Source of the DNA: Bacteroidales bacterium
GTDB taxonomy: Bacteria > Bacteroidota > Bacteroidia > Bacteroidales > Tenuifilaceae
DNA: 39,682 nucleotides
NCBI GenBank assembly: GCA_028708425.1
Contig: JAQVYY010000032.1
Coordinates: 1 to 39,682, forward strand
Direction: 5' to 3'
The translations under genes and the position numbers were made by a program. Shown here piece after piece: positions 9,496 through 18,400 of this stretch; position 1 is the stretch's first letter, and every line of letters starts with the position of its first letter. Under the pieces are notes generated by a model, which was not told the DNA's origin, ran no database searches, and saw only the letters and a program-made list of their open reading frames with translations.

Positions 9496-10875
9496 TTAAC
9501 GATACCACTGCTGGTTTGTTATCATTAATGCTTCTTGAACTGTAATTCTTTTTCCATTGTTGTATGCTGCAACAAATGCATCGTTGATGGGGGTTGTTTC
9601 CCATATGTCATTTCGTTTGTTGCGAGCTAATTTGTATTCGGGAAACGAGCCAATTGAGTATTTATACCATCCCTCGTGCTGCTCAGTTCTAACATCAACA
9701 GTAATTTTTAGTTTTTTAAAGTAGCGCTTTATATTAACTGGTTTGTGTCCAGCAGCAATTTGTACCCTATAGTATACACCCTCTTCAGGCTCAAGTTGGT
9801 ACGACATGTCAAGCTGAGATTGTTGTTGAGGTGATCTTGGCTTTTTGTCCTTAATCTCTTGAAACTGCACAGGAATTTCTCTGCCGCCATCGGCTCCGGT
9901 ATAGGTTGAACTGGTTGGGGTTGTTACACCCTGAGTAGGCGATACCGTTGGCTGTGTTGGTGCTGAAGCAATTATACCATCAAGATTTGATGGATCGAGA
10001 TTTGATAGGTCAATGTTCTGTTGAATAATATCGATAACTTGCGTCACTTCGTTTAGGATGTATGAGAATGTTCCATTAATAGGCAGCTCGGTAGTACCAA
10101 TACCATCCAAAGGGCTAAGCTTGTAGTTAACAACGAATCGCGGTTCGGGAGGTAGGTTCATCCAAAGGAATTTTGCCTTTTGGTCTTTGAAAGTAAAAAT
10201 TGCATCGCGAGTTGAGATGGCCTCAGCGGTGTAACCATTGGGTATATCCTCCTCTATCTTGGCAAACTTATCGGCAGAACCCCTGTTAACAAGTATGTTA
10301 ACAAGTAAACCGTTGCCCTCGGCACTAAATAGTGGTGCCTGGCGAATACATTTTACGTTGCTTGCCATAAGCGACACGGGAGCTTGATATGGGACCATTT
10401 CTTGAAATTCTTCAATATCGACAATTAGGTTTGGGTTAATCGAAGTTGAGGGGCGTATGGTAATGGTTTTCGATTCTAAATTTACCGATTTTCTATCATT
10501 CCCGTCAATATATGAGAATAGGCCATCAATACTAAAATTTCCTTTTAGACGTTCATCAACCTTAACCTTGTAAGCAATGGTTATTTCGCTTTCAGCAGGT
10601 AATCTCAACCAAATAAACTTCACGTCTTGGTTATCGAAAGCAAAGCTGGCATTTTGGTTTTGGACCACCTCGGCTGTTAACCCTCGGGGAAGTTTTTGCT
10701 GAAATCGAGCGAAGCTCTCAGCGTTGTTTTTATTAAGCACGATCTCAACTTGAAATTCCGACCCCGCATTAACCTCACTGGGAGCTTTAATTTTAAGCGT
10801 TACATTGTTGGGGAACAGGATACTTGATAGCAATAACCCAACTATATTTATTAAAATAACGAAAAACTTAACCAT
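9496..10875 (-). CDS. Exported protein with two internal repeats and a SPOR-like C-terminus
   Basis: The 459-residue protein begins with a signal peptide (about 1-20). Two homologous domains follow, about 25-145 and 165-285. They share the pattern FA(R/K)...(L/I)P(R/N)G(L/Y)TAE, then (S/I)F(A/T)F..Q..KF(I/L)W, then (I/V)..(N/A)YK, and end in DGLFSYI and NGTFSYI. A threonine/serine/proline-rich linker spans about 300-345. The C-terminus (about 365-440, YYRVQIAAG...YKYSIGSFPEY.LA) resembles a SPOR domain, a module that binds denuded peptidoglycan. The protein is therefore probably periplasmic or outer-membrane attached and may link the barrel protein encoded downstream to the cell wall. I do not recognise the repeated domain beyond a likely immunoglobulin- or cohesin-type beta fold. 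Confidence 0.65.
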   Translation of the reverse strand: MVKFFVILINIVGLLLSSILFPNNVTLKIKAPSEVNAGSEFQVEIVLNKNNAESFARFQQKLPRGLTAEVVQNQNASFAFDNQDVKFIWLRLPAESEITIAYKVKVDERLKGNFSIDGLFSYIDGNDRKSVNLESKTITIRPSTSINPNLIVDIEEFQEMVPYQAPVSLMASNVKCIRQAPLFSAEGNGLLVNILVNRGSADKFAKIEEDIPNGYTAEAISTRDAIFTFKDQKAKFLWMNLPPEPRFVVNYKLSPLDGIGTTELPINGTFSYILNEVTQVIDIIQQNIDLSNLDPSNLDGIIASAPTQPTVSPTQGVTTPTSSTYTGADGGREIPVQFQEIKDKKPRSPQQQSQLDMSYQLEPEEGVYYRVQIAAGHKPVNIKRYFKKLKITVDVRTEQHEGWYKYSIGSFPEYKLARNKRNDIWETTPINDAFVAAYNNGKRITVQEALMITNQQWYR

Positions 10876-11112
10876 ATTGGTTGCGCTTTATTTAAAGTTT
10901 ACCTTCAGTACTTTTGGTATTTACATACAATATTAACAAATAAAACTGTTACAATGCTAATAAATGTTACTAAATATTACACTTTACCGTTAGTTTTTTT
11001 GATGCTAAAAACTTTTTTTCGATCTTTTTATATTTTATTCTGATGGTAAAGTGTTGGTAACTAATGTTTTTATTTTAAAGATTTTAGGGTCTTAGTAATT
11101 AGCTGTTTGTTT

Positions 11113-12783
11113 TTAGTTATATGTAAAAGTGCTTCCACCTAAAAACTCGCGGAGGATGGAGGTTGGTGGCACCTCGGTATCGGGCATTTTTTCGAAAAAC
11201 GTTAAAAATTTCAACAGCCTTTTAGCCTCGGAGTACTCCGGAACATTCATGGGCACCTCATTAAGTATTGGCTCCGCATAGCTTTTTAGTATCCCAAACT
11301 CGTAGGGCAAGGCCGAGTTAAACATAACATCTGCTTTCTCCTGATACGGAAAGATGTTTTTATCCTCGCCTCGTCGTACGCTGTTCCAGCGTGATATGGT
11401 GTCCAAGGCGCTGTATCCTCGGTATTTGTAATCGCGAATAATTCTTCTTAGTAGCCTGTTGTCGGTTGTTGGAATTCTGGTTGACCCATCAATTGATATG
11501 GATGTTAATGCAGAGATGTAAATTAGAAATTTTTTCTTCGCCTCAATTAGTGGAGTTAAGCTTGGATTTAGGGCATGGATACCTTCGATTATTATTATGC
11601 CATTTTTCTCAATTTGTAGCTTGGTCCCATCGTAAAATCTTTTGCCGATGGCAAATGAGAATTTTGGCAGCTCAACCTCTTGACCATTTAGCAAGTTCAC
11701 TAGGTCCTCGTTGAATTTATTGATATCTAGGGCGTGCAGCGATTCAAAATTATACTCTCCGCTCTCATCAAGCGGTGTATCTTCTCTGTTAACAAAGTAG
11801 TTGTCGAGCGAAATGGTGTAAGGGGTTAGCCCCGATACTGTTAGCTGAACTGCTATGCGCTTTGCAAACGTGGTTTTGCCCGACGAAGATGGCCCCGATA
11901 TTAGTGCGATCCGAACATCATCTTTTCTATCTAGTATTTTATCGGCAATTTTTATAACCTTGCGTTCGTGTAAAGCTTCGGTAATTTTTATTAGCTCGCT
12001 TGAGTTACCTTGTCTTATACGCTCATTAATAGCCGATACGGTACTAAAGCCTAAAATTTCTGTCCAGTCGCTATACTCTCTGAAAATTTCAAACATTTTG
12101 TCCTGCAGCACTATATCTTCTAATTCAGTGGGGTTGCTCTGTTTAGGAATCATAAGCAGCATCCCCTGGTAATACTTTACAAGGTCGAAAGCTTTTAAAT
12201 ACCCTGTTGACGGGACCAAGGGCCCATAAAAGTAATCGGCCGTTCCGTTTATGTAATATATTGAGGTGTATAGCTTGCTTCGGGTTTTAAAAAGACTAGC
12301 CTTTTCTAGGTTGCCACTTTTAGCAAACATGTTAATAGCATCCTTGGTAAGCACCTTATCGCGTCTTATGGGTAGGTCTTGCGCAACAATTTCTCTCATT
12401 TTGTCAACAATGCTAAATATTAGCGGGTATTCTATGGAATCGGTTATACCCTCAATGTCGCAGTAAAACCCTTTTGATACAGAGTGCTTAATTTGAACTC
12501 GGGCACCAGGCATTACGTCGTCAATGGCTTTTTGTAGTATAAAAAACAGGCTTCGCTGGTACATCCTCATCCCGTCGGGGTGGGTTATATCGATAAAACG
12601 AATGCTCTTGGGTGAATAAACTTCATACTTGAGCTCTTTAAGCTCGTTGTTTACCATGGCCCCTAGTATTTGATGATTTAGGGTTATGTTTAGCTGTTTC
12701 GATATTTCCAGCAGGTTTTGTCCGGGTTTAATGCGTTTACGTTCGTTAATATTTTCGCAAATTATTTCTACTTCTTTTCTCAT
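11113..12783 (-). CDS. Nucleoside (uridine) kinase with N-terminal TGS/ThrRS-like domains
   Basis: The 556-residue protein joins a TGS domain (about 1-65) and a threonyl-tRNA-synthetase-like second domain (HPDGMRMYQRSLFFILQKAI) to a uridine/phosphoribulokinase-type P-loop kinase. The kinase P-loop GPSSSGKTT lies at 297-305 and is followed by DNYFVNREDTPLDESG and IIIEGIHALNP, both typical of uridine kinases. This fusion is widespread in anaerobes and is annotated as a nucleoside kinase in pyrimidine salvage. The role of the synthetase-like part is not known to me. The gene stands alone, divergent from nrfH, with a TATATTTG box 59 bases ahead of its start. Confidence 0.88.
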   Translation of the reverse strand: MRKEVEIICENINERKRIKPGQNLLEISKQLNITLNHQILGAMVNNELKELKYEVYSPKSIRFIDITHPDGMRMYQRSLFFILQKAIDDVMPGARVQIKHSVSKGFYCDIEGITDSIEYPLIFSIVDKMREIVAQDLPIRRDKVLTKDAINMFAKSGNLEKASLFKTRSKLYTSIYYINGTADYFYGPLVPSTGYLKAFDLVKYYQGMLLMIPKQSNPTELEDIVLQDKMFEIFREYSDWTEILGFSTVSAINERIRQGNSSELIKITEALHERKVIKIADKILDRKDDVRIALISGPSSSGKTTFAKRIAVQLTVSGLTPYTISLDNYFVNREDTPLDESGEYNFESLHALDINKFNEDLVNLLNGQEVELPKFSFAIGKRFYDGTKLQIEKNGIIIIEGIHALNPSLTPLIEAKKKFLIYISALTSISIDGSTRIPTTDNRLLRRIIRDYKYRGYSALDTISRWNSVRRGEDKNIFPYQEKADVMFNSALPYEFGILKSYAEPILNEVPMNVPEYSEAKRLLKFLTFFEKMPDTEVPPTSILREFLGGSTFTYN

Positions 12784-12841
12784 TTTGCTGTATTATTAGT
12801 CAAATTATTTATTCTGGCGTTTTTCATTCACTTAAGAAACC

Positions 12842-12849
12842 CAAATATA
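12842..12849 (-). promoter_or_regulatory. Candidate -7 box for the nucleoside kinase gene
   Basis: Read on the minus strand this is TATATTTG, an exact TAnnTTTG match 59 bases before the start codon. No TTTG lies at the usual -33 spacing; the nearest is 14 bases upstream. Confidence 0.35.
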
Positions 12850-13020
12850 CTACCAAATTTATGCAAACACTAGTCGGCCCTTAAAAATTAACGAAAATGT
12901 GGCTCGTTGATCTAATTTTGAAGAACATGTTTTAGTAGTATTCGTATTGCTACTACAAGGTAAATGTTTTTTGGCTTTGTGCGACTGTGTAACTGATTTG
13001 GCTGATGTTGTTGCTGTAAG

Positions 13021-13035
13021 TTAGAATTGTTCTAA
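13021..13035. promoter_or_regulatory. Candidate operator palindrome upstream of nrfHA
   Basis: TTAGAA-TTG-TTCTAA is a perfect inverted repeat with a 3-base centre. The arms extend imperfectly on both sides (AGTTAGAA against TTCTAAACT). It lies 100 bases before nrfH, where a regulator responding to nitrite, nitric oxide or anaerobiosis might bind. It does not match the classical FNR site TTGATnnnnATCAA, so no regulator is assigned. Confidence 0.3.
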
Positions 13036-13134
13036 ACTGTGTTGGTTATGGTTGTTTTTATCGTAAAAAGGGCCAAATAATGTCTATATTTAAATATATT
13101 GCAATTAGAATTTGAAGTAAAGATTTTGTAGGCT

Positions 13135-13716
13135 ATGAAGAAACTTATCAGGTTTTTTATTCCTCCCGACCGCTGGAAATTTCCTGTGATTATTGCTCTA
13201 GGCATTTTTATTGGATTGGGCGTTTATTCCTTTCATGTATCCAATGCCTCGTCATATTTAAACGATAAACCTGAAACATGTATTAATTGCCATATAATGG
13301 TACCCGAATATTCTACCTGGGCACATAGTGCGCACAGGGAGTACACCAATTGTAACGATTGCCACGTACCGCATAATAATATTTTAAACCACTACTACTT
13401 TAAGGCAATGGATGGACTTAGGCATTCTGCCATTTTTACGCTAAGGGCCGAACCTCAGGTTATTCGGATAAAGAAGGCGGGAGTTAATGCCGTTCAGAAT
13501 AATTGTATACGTTGTCATGGCGATTTAATAGCCGACTCTAAAATGATGAGGCCAGAGTTTACCACGAACGAATTACGCAAAGAGCGGAAGTGTTGGGATT
13601 GCCATCGTGAGGTGCCGCATGGTAGGGTTAAAGGATTGTCGACAACACCATATGCAATAGTTCCGTTGCTCGAGAGCCCTGTGCCTGGGTGGCTTAAGAA
13701 TATAATGGAGAAATAA
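13135..13716 (+). CDS. nrfH: Cytochrome c nitrite reductase membrane subunit NrfH
   Basis: NrfH takes electrons from menaquinol and passes them to NrfA during dissimilatory reduction of nitrite to ammonium. The 193-residue protein has one N-terminal membrane helix (about 17-33) and four heme c sites, CINCH (C49), CNDCH (C73), CIRCH (C124) and CWDCH (C153). This is the NapC/NirT-family tetraheme arrangement. The length is slightly above the common 150-190 range because of a tail after heme 4. nrfA follows after 38 bases in the same direction, so the pair is an operon and the assignment as NrfH rather than NapC is firm. Confidence 0.95.
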   Translation: MKKLIRFFIPPDRWKFPVIIALGIFIGLGVYSFHVSNASSYLNDKPETCINCHIMVPEYSTWAHSAHREYTNCNDCHVPHNNILNHYYFKAMDGLRHSAIFTLRAEPQVIRIKKAGVNAVQNNCIRCHGDLIADSKMMRPEFTTNELRKERKCWDCHREVPHGRVKGLSTTPYAIVPLLESPVPGWLKNIMEK

Positions 13717-13754
13717 CCTTAATTTGATAATGATAAATCTAAAACATAAAGCAA

Positions 13755-15257
13755 ATGAAATCAATAGGCAATATTATTAACGAGAAACCTTGGGTTGGGT
13801 GGGTTTTGTTCTTTGGCACCATTATAATCGTTTTCATGCTAGGGCTTTTAGCCTCATCAATAATTGAGCGCAGGGCCGAGGCCGTATTTGCCTATACACC
13901 AGAGGTTGAGCATGAAGAATGGGACCCTAGGGCCGAGGTTTGGGGAATGAACTACCCTAGGCAGTACGAGACCTACTTGCAAACAGCCGATACAACTTTT
14001 ACTAGTAAGTACTATGGGGCGGCAAAAATTGATGTGTTGGCGAATGCGCCAGAACTTGTTGTGCTATGGGCTGGTTACGCATTTTCGTTAGAATACAATC
14101 AGGGGCGCGGTCATATGCATGCTATCGACGATATTTGGAATATTTTACGTACTGGTGCTCCAATGACCCCCGAGGATGGCCCCCAGCCAGGAACCTGTTG
14201 GGCATGTAAAAGCCCCGATGTACCCCGGTTAATGAACCAAATGGGTATTGCCGAGTTTTACTCGTCAACCTTTGCTGAGCTGGGGCCCGAAATTGTTAAC
14301 CCCATTGGCTGTGCCGATTGTCATGATGCAAAAACGATGCAACTTCAGATAACAAGGCCAGGGCTAGTAGAGGCTTTTGAGCGACAGGGTAAAGACGTTT
14401 CAAAATCAACACATCAGGAGATGCGTTCGTTGGTTTGTGCCCAGTGTCATGTAGAGTACTACTTTAAGGGCGACGGAAAATATCTGACGTTCCCATGGGA
14501 CAAGGGTTTTAAAATGGAGGATATGGAGGCATATTACGGTGAGATTAATTTTGCCGATTGGACTCATCATTTAAGCCGTACCCCAATGATTAAGGCTCAG
14601 CATCCCGATTACGAGCTTTTCCGCTTAGGTGTTCATTTTGATAGAGGTGTTGCATGTGCCGATTGCCACATGCCCTATAAAAACCAGGGTGGGGTAAAGT
14701 TTACAAATCACCATATCCAAAGTCCACTAAACAATGTTGCAAACACTTGCGCCGTATGCCATAGAGAGGAAACTGAAAAAATGATTCAGAATGTTTACCA
14801 GCGTCAGGATGCAATATACCAAACTCGCAGCTTACTCGAAGAGGTTTTGGCAAAGGCCCATTTAGAGGCTAAGTTTGCATGGGATAAAGGAGCCAACCAA
14901 AAGCAAATGGAAAATGCTCTAAAACTAATTCGTGGTGCTCAATGGCGCTGGGATTTTGTTGCGGCTAGTCATGGGGCATCATTTCATGCGCCCTTTGAAA
15001 GTGGGAGGATAATTGGACTGGGCTTAGAAAAAGCGCAGGAAGCACGCATAGAAATTGCCAGAGTTATGGCTAGTATGGGGTATTCTAATCCAATTCCTTT
15101 ACCCGATATATCAACAAAAGAAAAAGCGCAAGAGGTAATAGGTGTTGATATAAAGAGGTTGAATGCCGAAAAAAAGGTTTTTCTTAACACAGTAATACCC
15201 CAGTGGATAAAAATAGCCGATGAAAGGGAAGCAACATACCCTACAAAAAACCTTTAA
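13755..15257 (+). CDS. nrfA: Ammonia-forming cytochrome c nitrite reductase catalytic subunit NrfA
   Basis: NrfA reduces nitrite to ammonium with six electrons at the outer face of the cytoplasmic membrane. The 500-residue protein has five heme sites in the expected order: the lysine-ligated catalytic CWACK (C148), then CADCH (C186), CAQCH (C228), CADCH (C301) and CAVCH (C332). The CxxCK motif is diagnostic for the NrfA active-site heme. An N-terminal hydrophobic helix (about 15-38) exports the protein and may also anchor it. KAQHPDYELFRLGVHFDRGVACADC carries the conserved region near the calcium and active-site histidine. A clear terminator follows the stop codon. Confidence 0.97.
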   Translation: MKSIGNIINEKPWVGWVLFFGTIIIVFMLGLLASSIIERRAEAVFAYTPEVEHEEWDPRAEVWGMNYPRQYETYLQTADTTFTSKYYGAAKIDVLANAPELVVLWAGYAFSLEYNQGRGHMHAIDDIWNILRTGAPMTPEDGPQPGTCWACKSPDVPRLMNQMGIAEFYSSTFAELGPEIVNPIGCADCHDAKTMQLQITRPGLVEAFERQGKDVSKSTHQEMRSLVCAQCHVEYYFKGDGKYLTFPWDKGFKMEDMEAYYGEINFADWTHHLSRTPMIKAQHPDYELFRLGVHFDRGVACADCHMPYKNQGGVKFTNHHIQSPLNNVANTCAVCHREETEKMIQNVYQRQDAIYQTRSLLEEVLAKAHLEAKFAWDKGANQKQMENALKLIRGAQWRWDFVAASHGASFHAPFESGRIIGLGLEKAQEARIEIARVMASMGYSNPIPLPDISTKEKAQEVIGVDIKRLNAEKKVFLNTVIPQWIKIADEREATYPTKNL

Positions 15258-15278
15258 ATTCAATATTTTAGAAATTGT

Positions 15279-15310
15279 AAAAAGGGTCAACTTTTATTCG
15301 ACCCTTTTTT
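15279..15310 (+). terminator. Intrinsic terminator after nrfA
   Basis: A 10-bp stem (AAAAAGGGTC at 15279-15288 with GACCCTTTTT at 15300-15309) encloses an 11-base loop and ends in a T run, 21 bases after the nrfA stop codon. Confidence 0.85.
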
Positions 15311-15438
15311 ATTTTTTTGTAAATGAAGAAATATGCTGTATAACCTAATTTTTTAAGTGTAAAATCATATCCTTTGTGTAAAGGATTGGGTAATTTTACA
15401 AAAAGTAATAATAGGATACTATATATAAGGTTTTTACC

Positions 15439-18400
15439 ATGAGCAGACATTTAAAAATACGTGATTTAACCCTGCGCGATGGGCAGCAGTCCCTTTTTGC
15501 TACACGCATGCAGCAGGTTGAAGTAGATAAGGTTTTACCCCTTTATCGCGAGGCTGGTTTTTATGCTATGGAGGTATGGGGTGGGGCGGTTCCCGATTCA
15601 ATAATGCGATTCCTTGGCGAAAACCCTTGGAATCGTCTCGAATCAATAAAAGAACAAATTGGCGATAAATCCTTACTAACAGCCCTTTCAAGAGGACGGA
15701 ATCTTTTTGGGTATAGTCCATACCCCGAAAAAGTTATCGAGGGGTTTAATTCTAATGCTGTTAAGTCGGGTATTAGCATTATGCGCATTTTCGATTGTTT
15801 GAATGATACTGAAAATATAAAATCTACCATTAGCTATGTAAAGCAATCTGGTGGTTTGGCTGATTGTGCGGTGTGCTATACCATAGACCCTAAAATGCCC
15901 GAGGACGAAGCCCTAAGATCGCAATTAATGGTTAAGAACTTACCCGAGCAAATTTTTGATGTTGACTACTTTGTGAATAAAGCCAAAGAGTTTGAGGCCC
16001 TAGGTGCCGATATGATTACCATAAAGGATATGGCGGGTTTGGCAACACCCCTTAAAACGGCACAAATTATTGCTAAGCTTAAAGAAACAGTAAATATTCC
16101 TATCGATTTTCATACGCACTGTACCCCAGGGTATGGTTTGGCTTCAACTTTCATGGCCATTGTTAAAGGGGTTGATATTATTGATACAAATCTGCTGTAC
16201 TTTTCGGGTGGTAGTGCCGGGCCATCGTATGAATTGGTGTACCTATTTTGTAAAAAGTTAGGTATTACAATCGACGGTGATGCAAAGGTGATAAATGAGC
16301 TAAATAAGCTACTAAAAGATATTCGAGTAAATAGCTTGTCAGAGGTTGATAGCTATAAGCAGCTTCCCATCCATTTTGATATTTCTGATAACACCTTACC
16401 CGACGGAGTAGATGAACTCTTTTCTGACGCTGTTCGCTTTGCGAAGGATGAAGACGAGGAGCAGCTGCTGAAAACGTGCCATGCCATTGAGGATATATTT
16501 AATTTCCCCAAACCCGATGAGCGCGTTAAGAAAGCGGAGATACCAGGTGGTATGTATACCAACATGCTATCGCAATTAAAAATGTTGGGCCTCGATCAAT
16601 TGTTAAATAGGGTGCTTGAGGTTGTTCCTGTAGTTAGGCTAGATGCAGGATGCCCCCCATTGGTTACGCCATCGAGCCAAATTATAGGGGCTCAGGCTGT
16701 TAATTGTGTGTTAGACGAGAACGCAGGGAAACCCTTCTACTCAAACATATCAAACCAATTTTATAATTTAGTTAAGGGGGAGTACGGTAAAACCCCAATA
16801 CCTATTAATCCTAAATTTAGGAAAAAAATATGCGGCTTTACCGAAGAGCAACCTTACGATTTGGCAAAGTATAAAGAGCCCGAAAATCCAACGCTCAAAG
16901 AGTTTGGAAACGTTAGATTAGCTAAAAACGAAAAGGAGTTTTTGCTTCTTGGGCTTTTCCCAGCTGTTGCTAAAGATTTTTTATATAACCAGCGTAAGGC
17001 AGAGCATAAAGCTTTTAGGGAGGAGAATAGGAAAAAGAAAGCGAGCGAAAGGAGCAAAATGCAGCTTAAGGGTAGGGTACAAATTAGAGATTTAACCCTT
17101 CGTGATGGGCAACAATCCATGTTAGCCACTCGAATGAATATTGAACAGGTGCAACGCTTATTACCATACTATAAAGAGGCAGCATTTTATGCCATGGAGG
17201 TGTGGGGTGGTGCTGTTCCCGACAGCGTTATGCGTTATTTAGGCGAAGATCCGTGGTACAGGTTGAGGGTTATTAAAGATGAAATTGGAGAGCTGAGTAA
17301 GTTAACAGCCCTTTCGCGTGGTCGGAATCTTTTTGGTTATGAGCCTTACCCTGAAACTGTAATCGAGGGGTTTAACCGAGTTGCGGTTAAGGGTGGAATT
17401 GATATAATGCGCATTTTTGATTGCCTTAACGACCTGAGTAATATGAAATCGACCATCGATTATGTTAAGGCGAATGGTGGATTGGCCGATTGCGCAGTTT
17501 GTTATACCGTAAATCCAAGGTTTACGAAAAAGCAGCGAGCTATTGCATTTTTAAAGGGTAAAAAGTTACCAACGGATGTTTTTAGTGTTGACTATTTTGT
17601 TGATAAAGCGAAGGGGCTAGAGGCAATGGGTGCCGATATGATTACCATTAAGGATATGGCAGGGCTTATAAGGCCAGCCGAATCGGCTGAGCTGGTTAGT
17701 AGGCTTAAAAAGGAGGTTAAACTTCCCATTAATTTTCATACACATTGCACCCCAGGGTACGGGTTGGCGTCAACCCTAATGGCAATAATTAATGGTGCCG
17801 ATATTGTTGATACATCCATGTTGAACTTTGCTGGAGGCCCTGGTGCACCGGCGTTTGAAATTATACAGATATTTGCCGATAAGCTGGGTATTGATACAGG
17901 GGTAAACCTTGATGCAGTTGTTAAAATTAATAGCGAATTGAATCAAATTCGTGCTGAGTTAGCCGAATTTGATTCGTATAAACAGTTCCCTCTCGATTTT
18001 GATATTACTGCAGACGATCTGCCCGATGAAATTGATAAGCTTTTTAATGATGCCATAACCTTTGCCAACGAGAATAGGCCCGACGAGCTGCTTGAGGCTA
18101 CCTTGGCTATCGAGCAGTGGTTTAATCTTATTGCGCCTAACGACAAGATACGAAATGCTGAAATACCAGGAGGAATGTATACCAATATGCTTGCTCAGCT
18201 GAGGCAGCTGAAAATGGACGATTTACTACCCAAGGTGCTTGAAATGGTGCCCCTGGTGCGTATCGATGCAGGGTGCCCCCCTTTAGTAACCCCTACTAGC
18301 CAGATTATTGGTGTTCAGGCTGTAAACTCTGTAATGTCGCTCAAGAAAGGTGAAGAAATGTATGCTAACACATCAACCCAATTTAAGAATCTAGTTAGAG

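Larger units (their letters stand above)
12784..13134. other. Divergent intergenic region between the kinase gene and nrfH
   Basis: This 351-base spacer serves two divergent genes. It contains a minus-strand -7 box (12842-12849) for the kinase gene and a 15-base palindrome (13021-13035) in front of nrfH. I see no small gene and no copy of the dispersed repeat. Confidence 0.5.
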
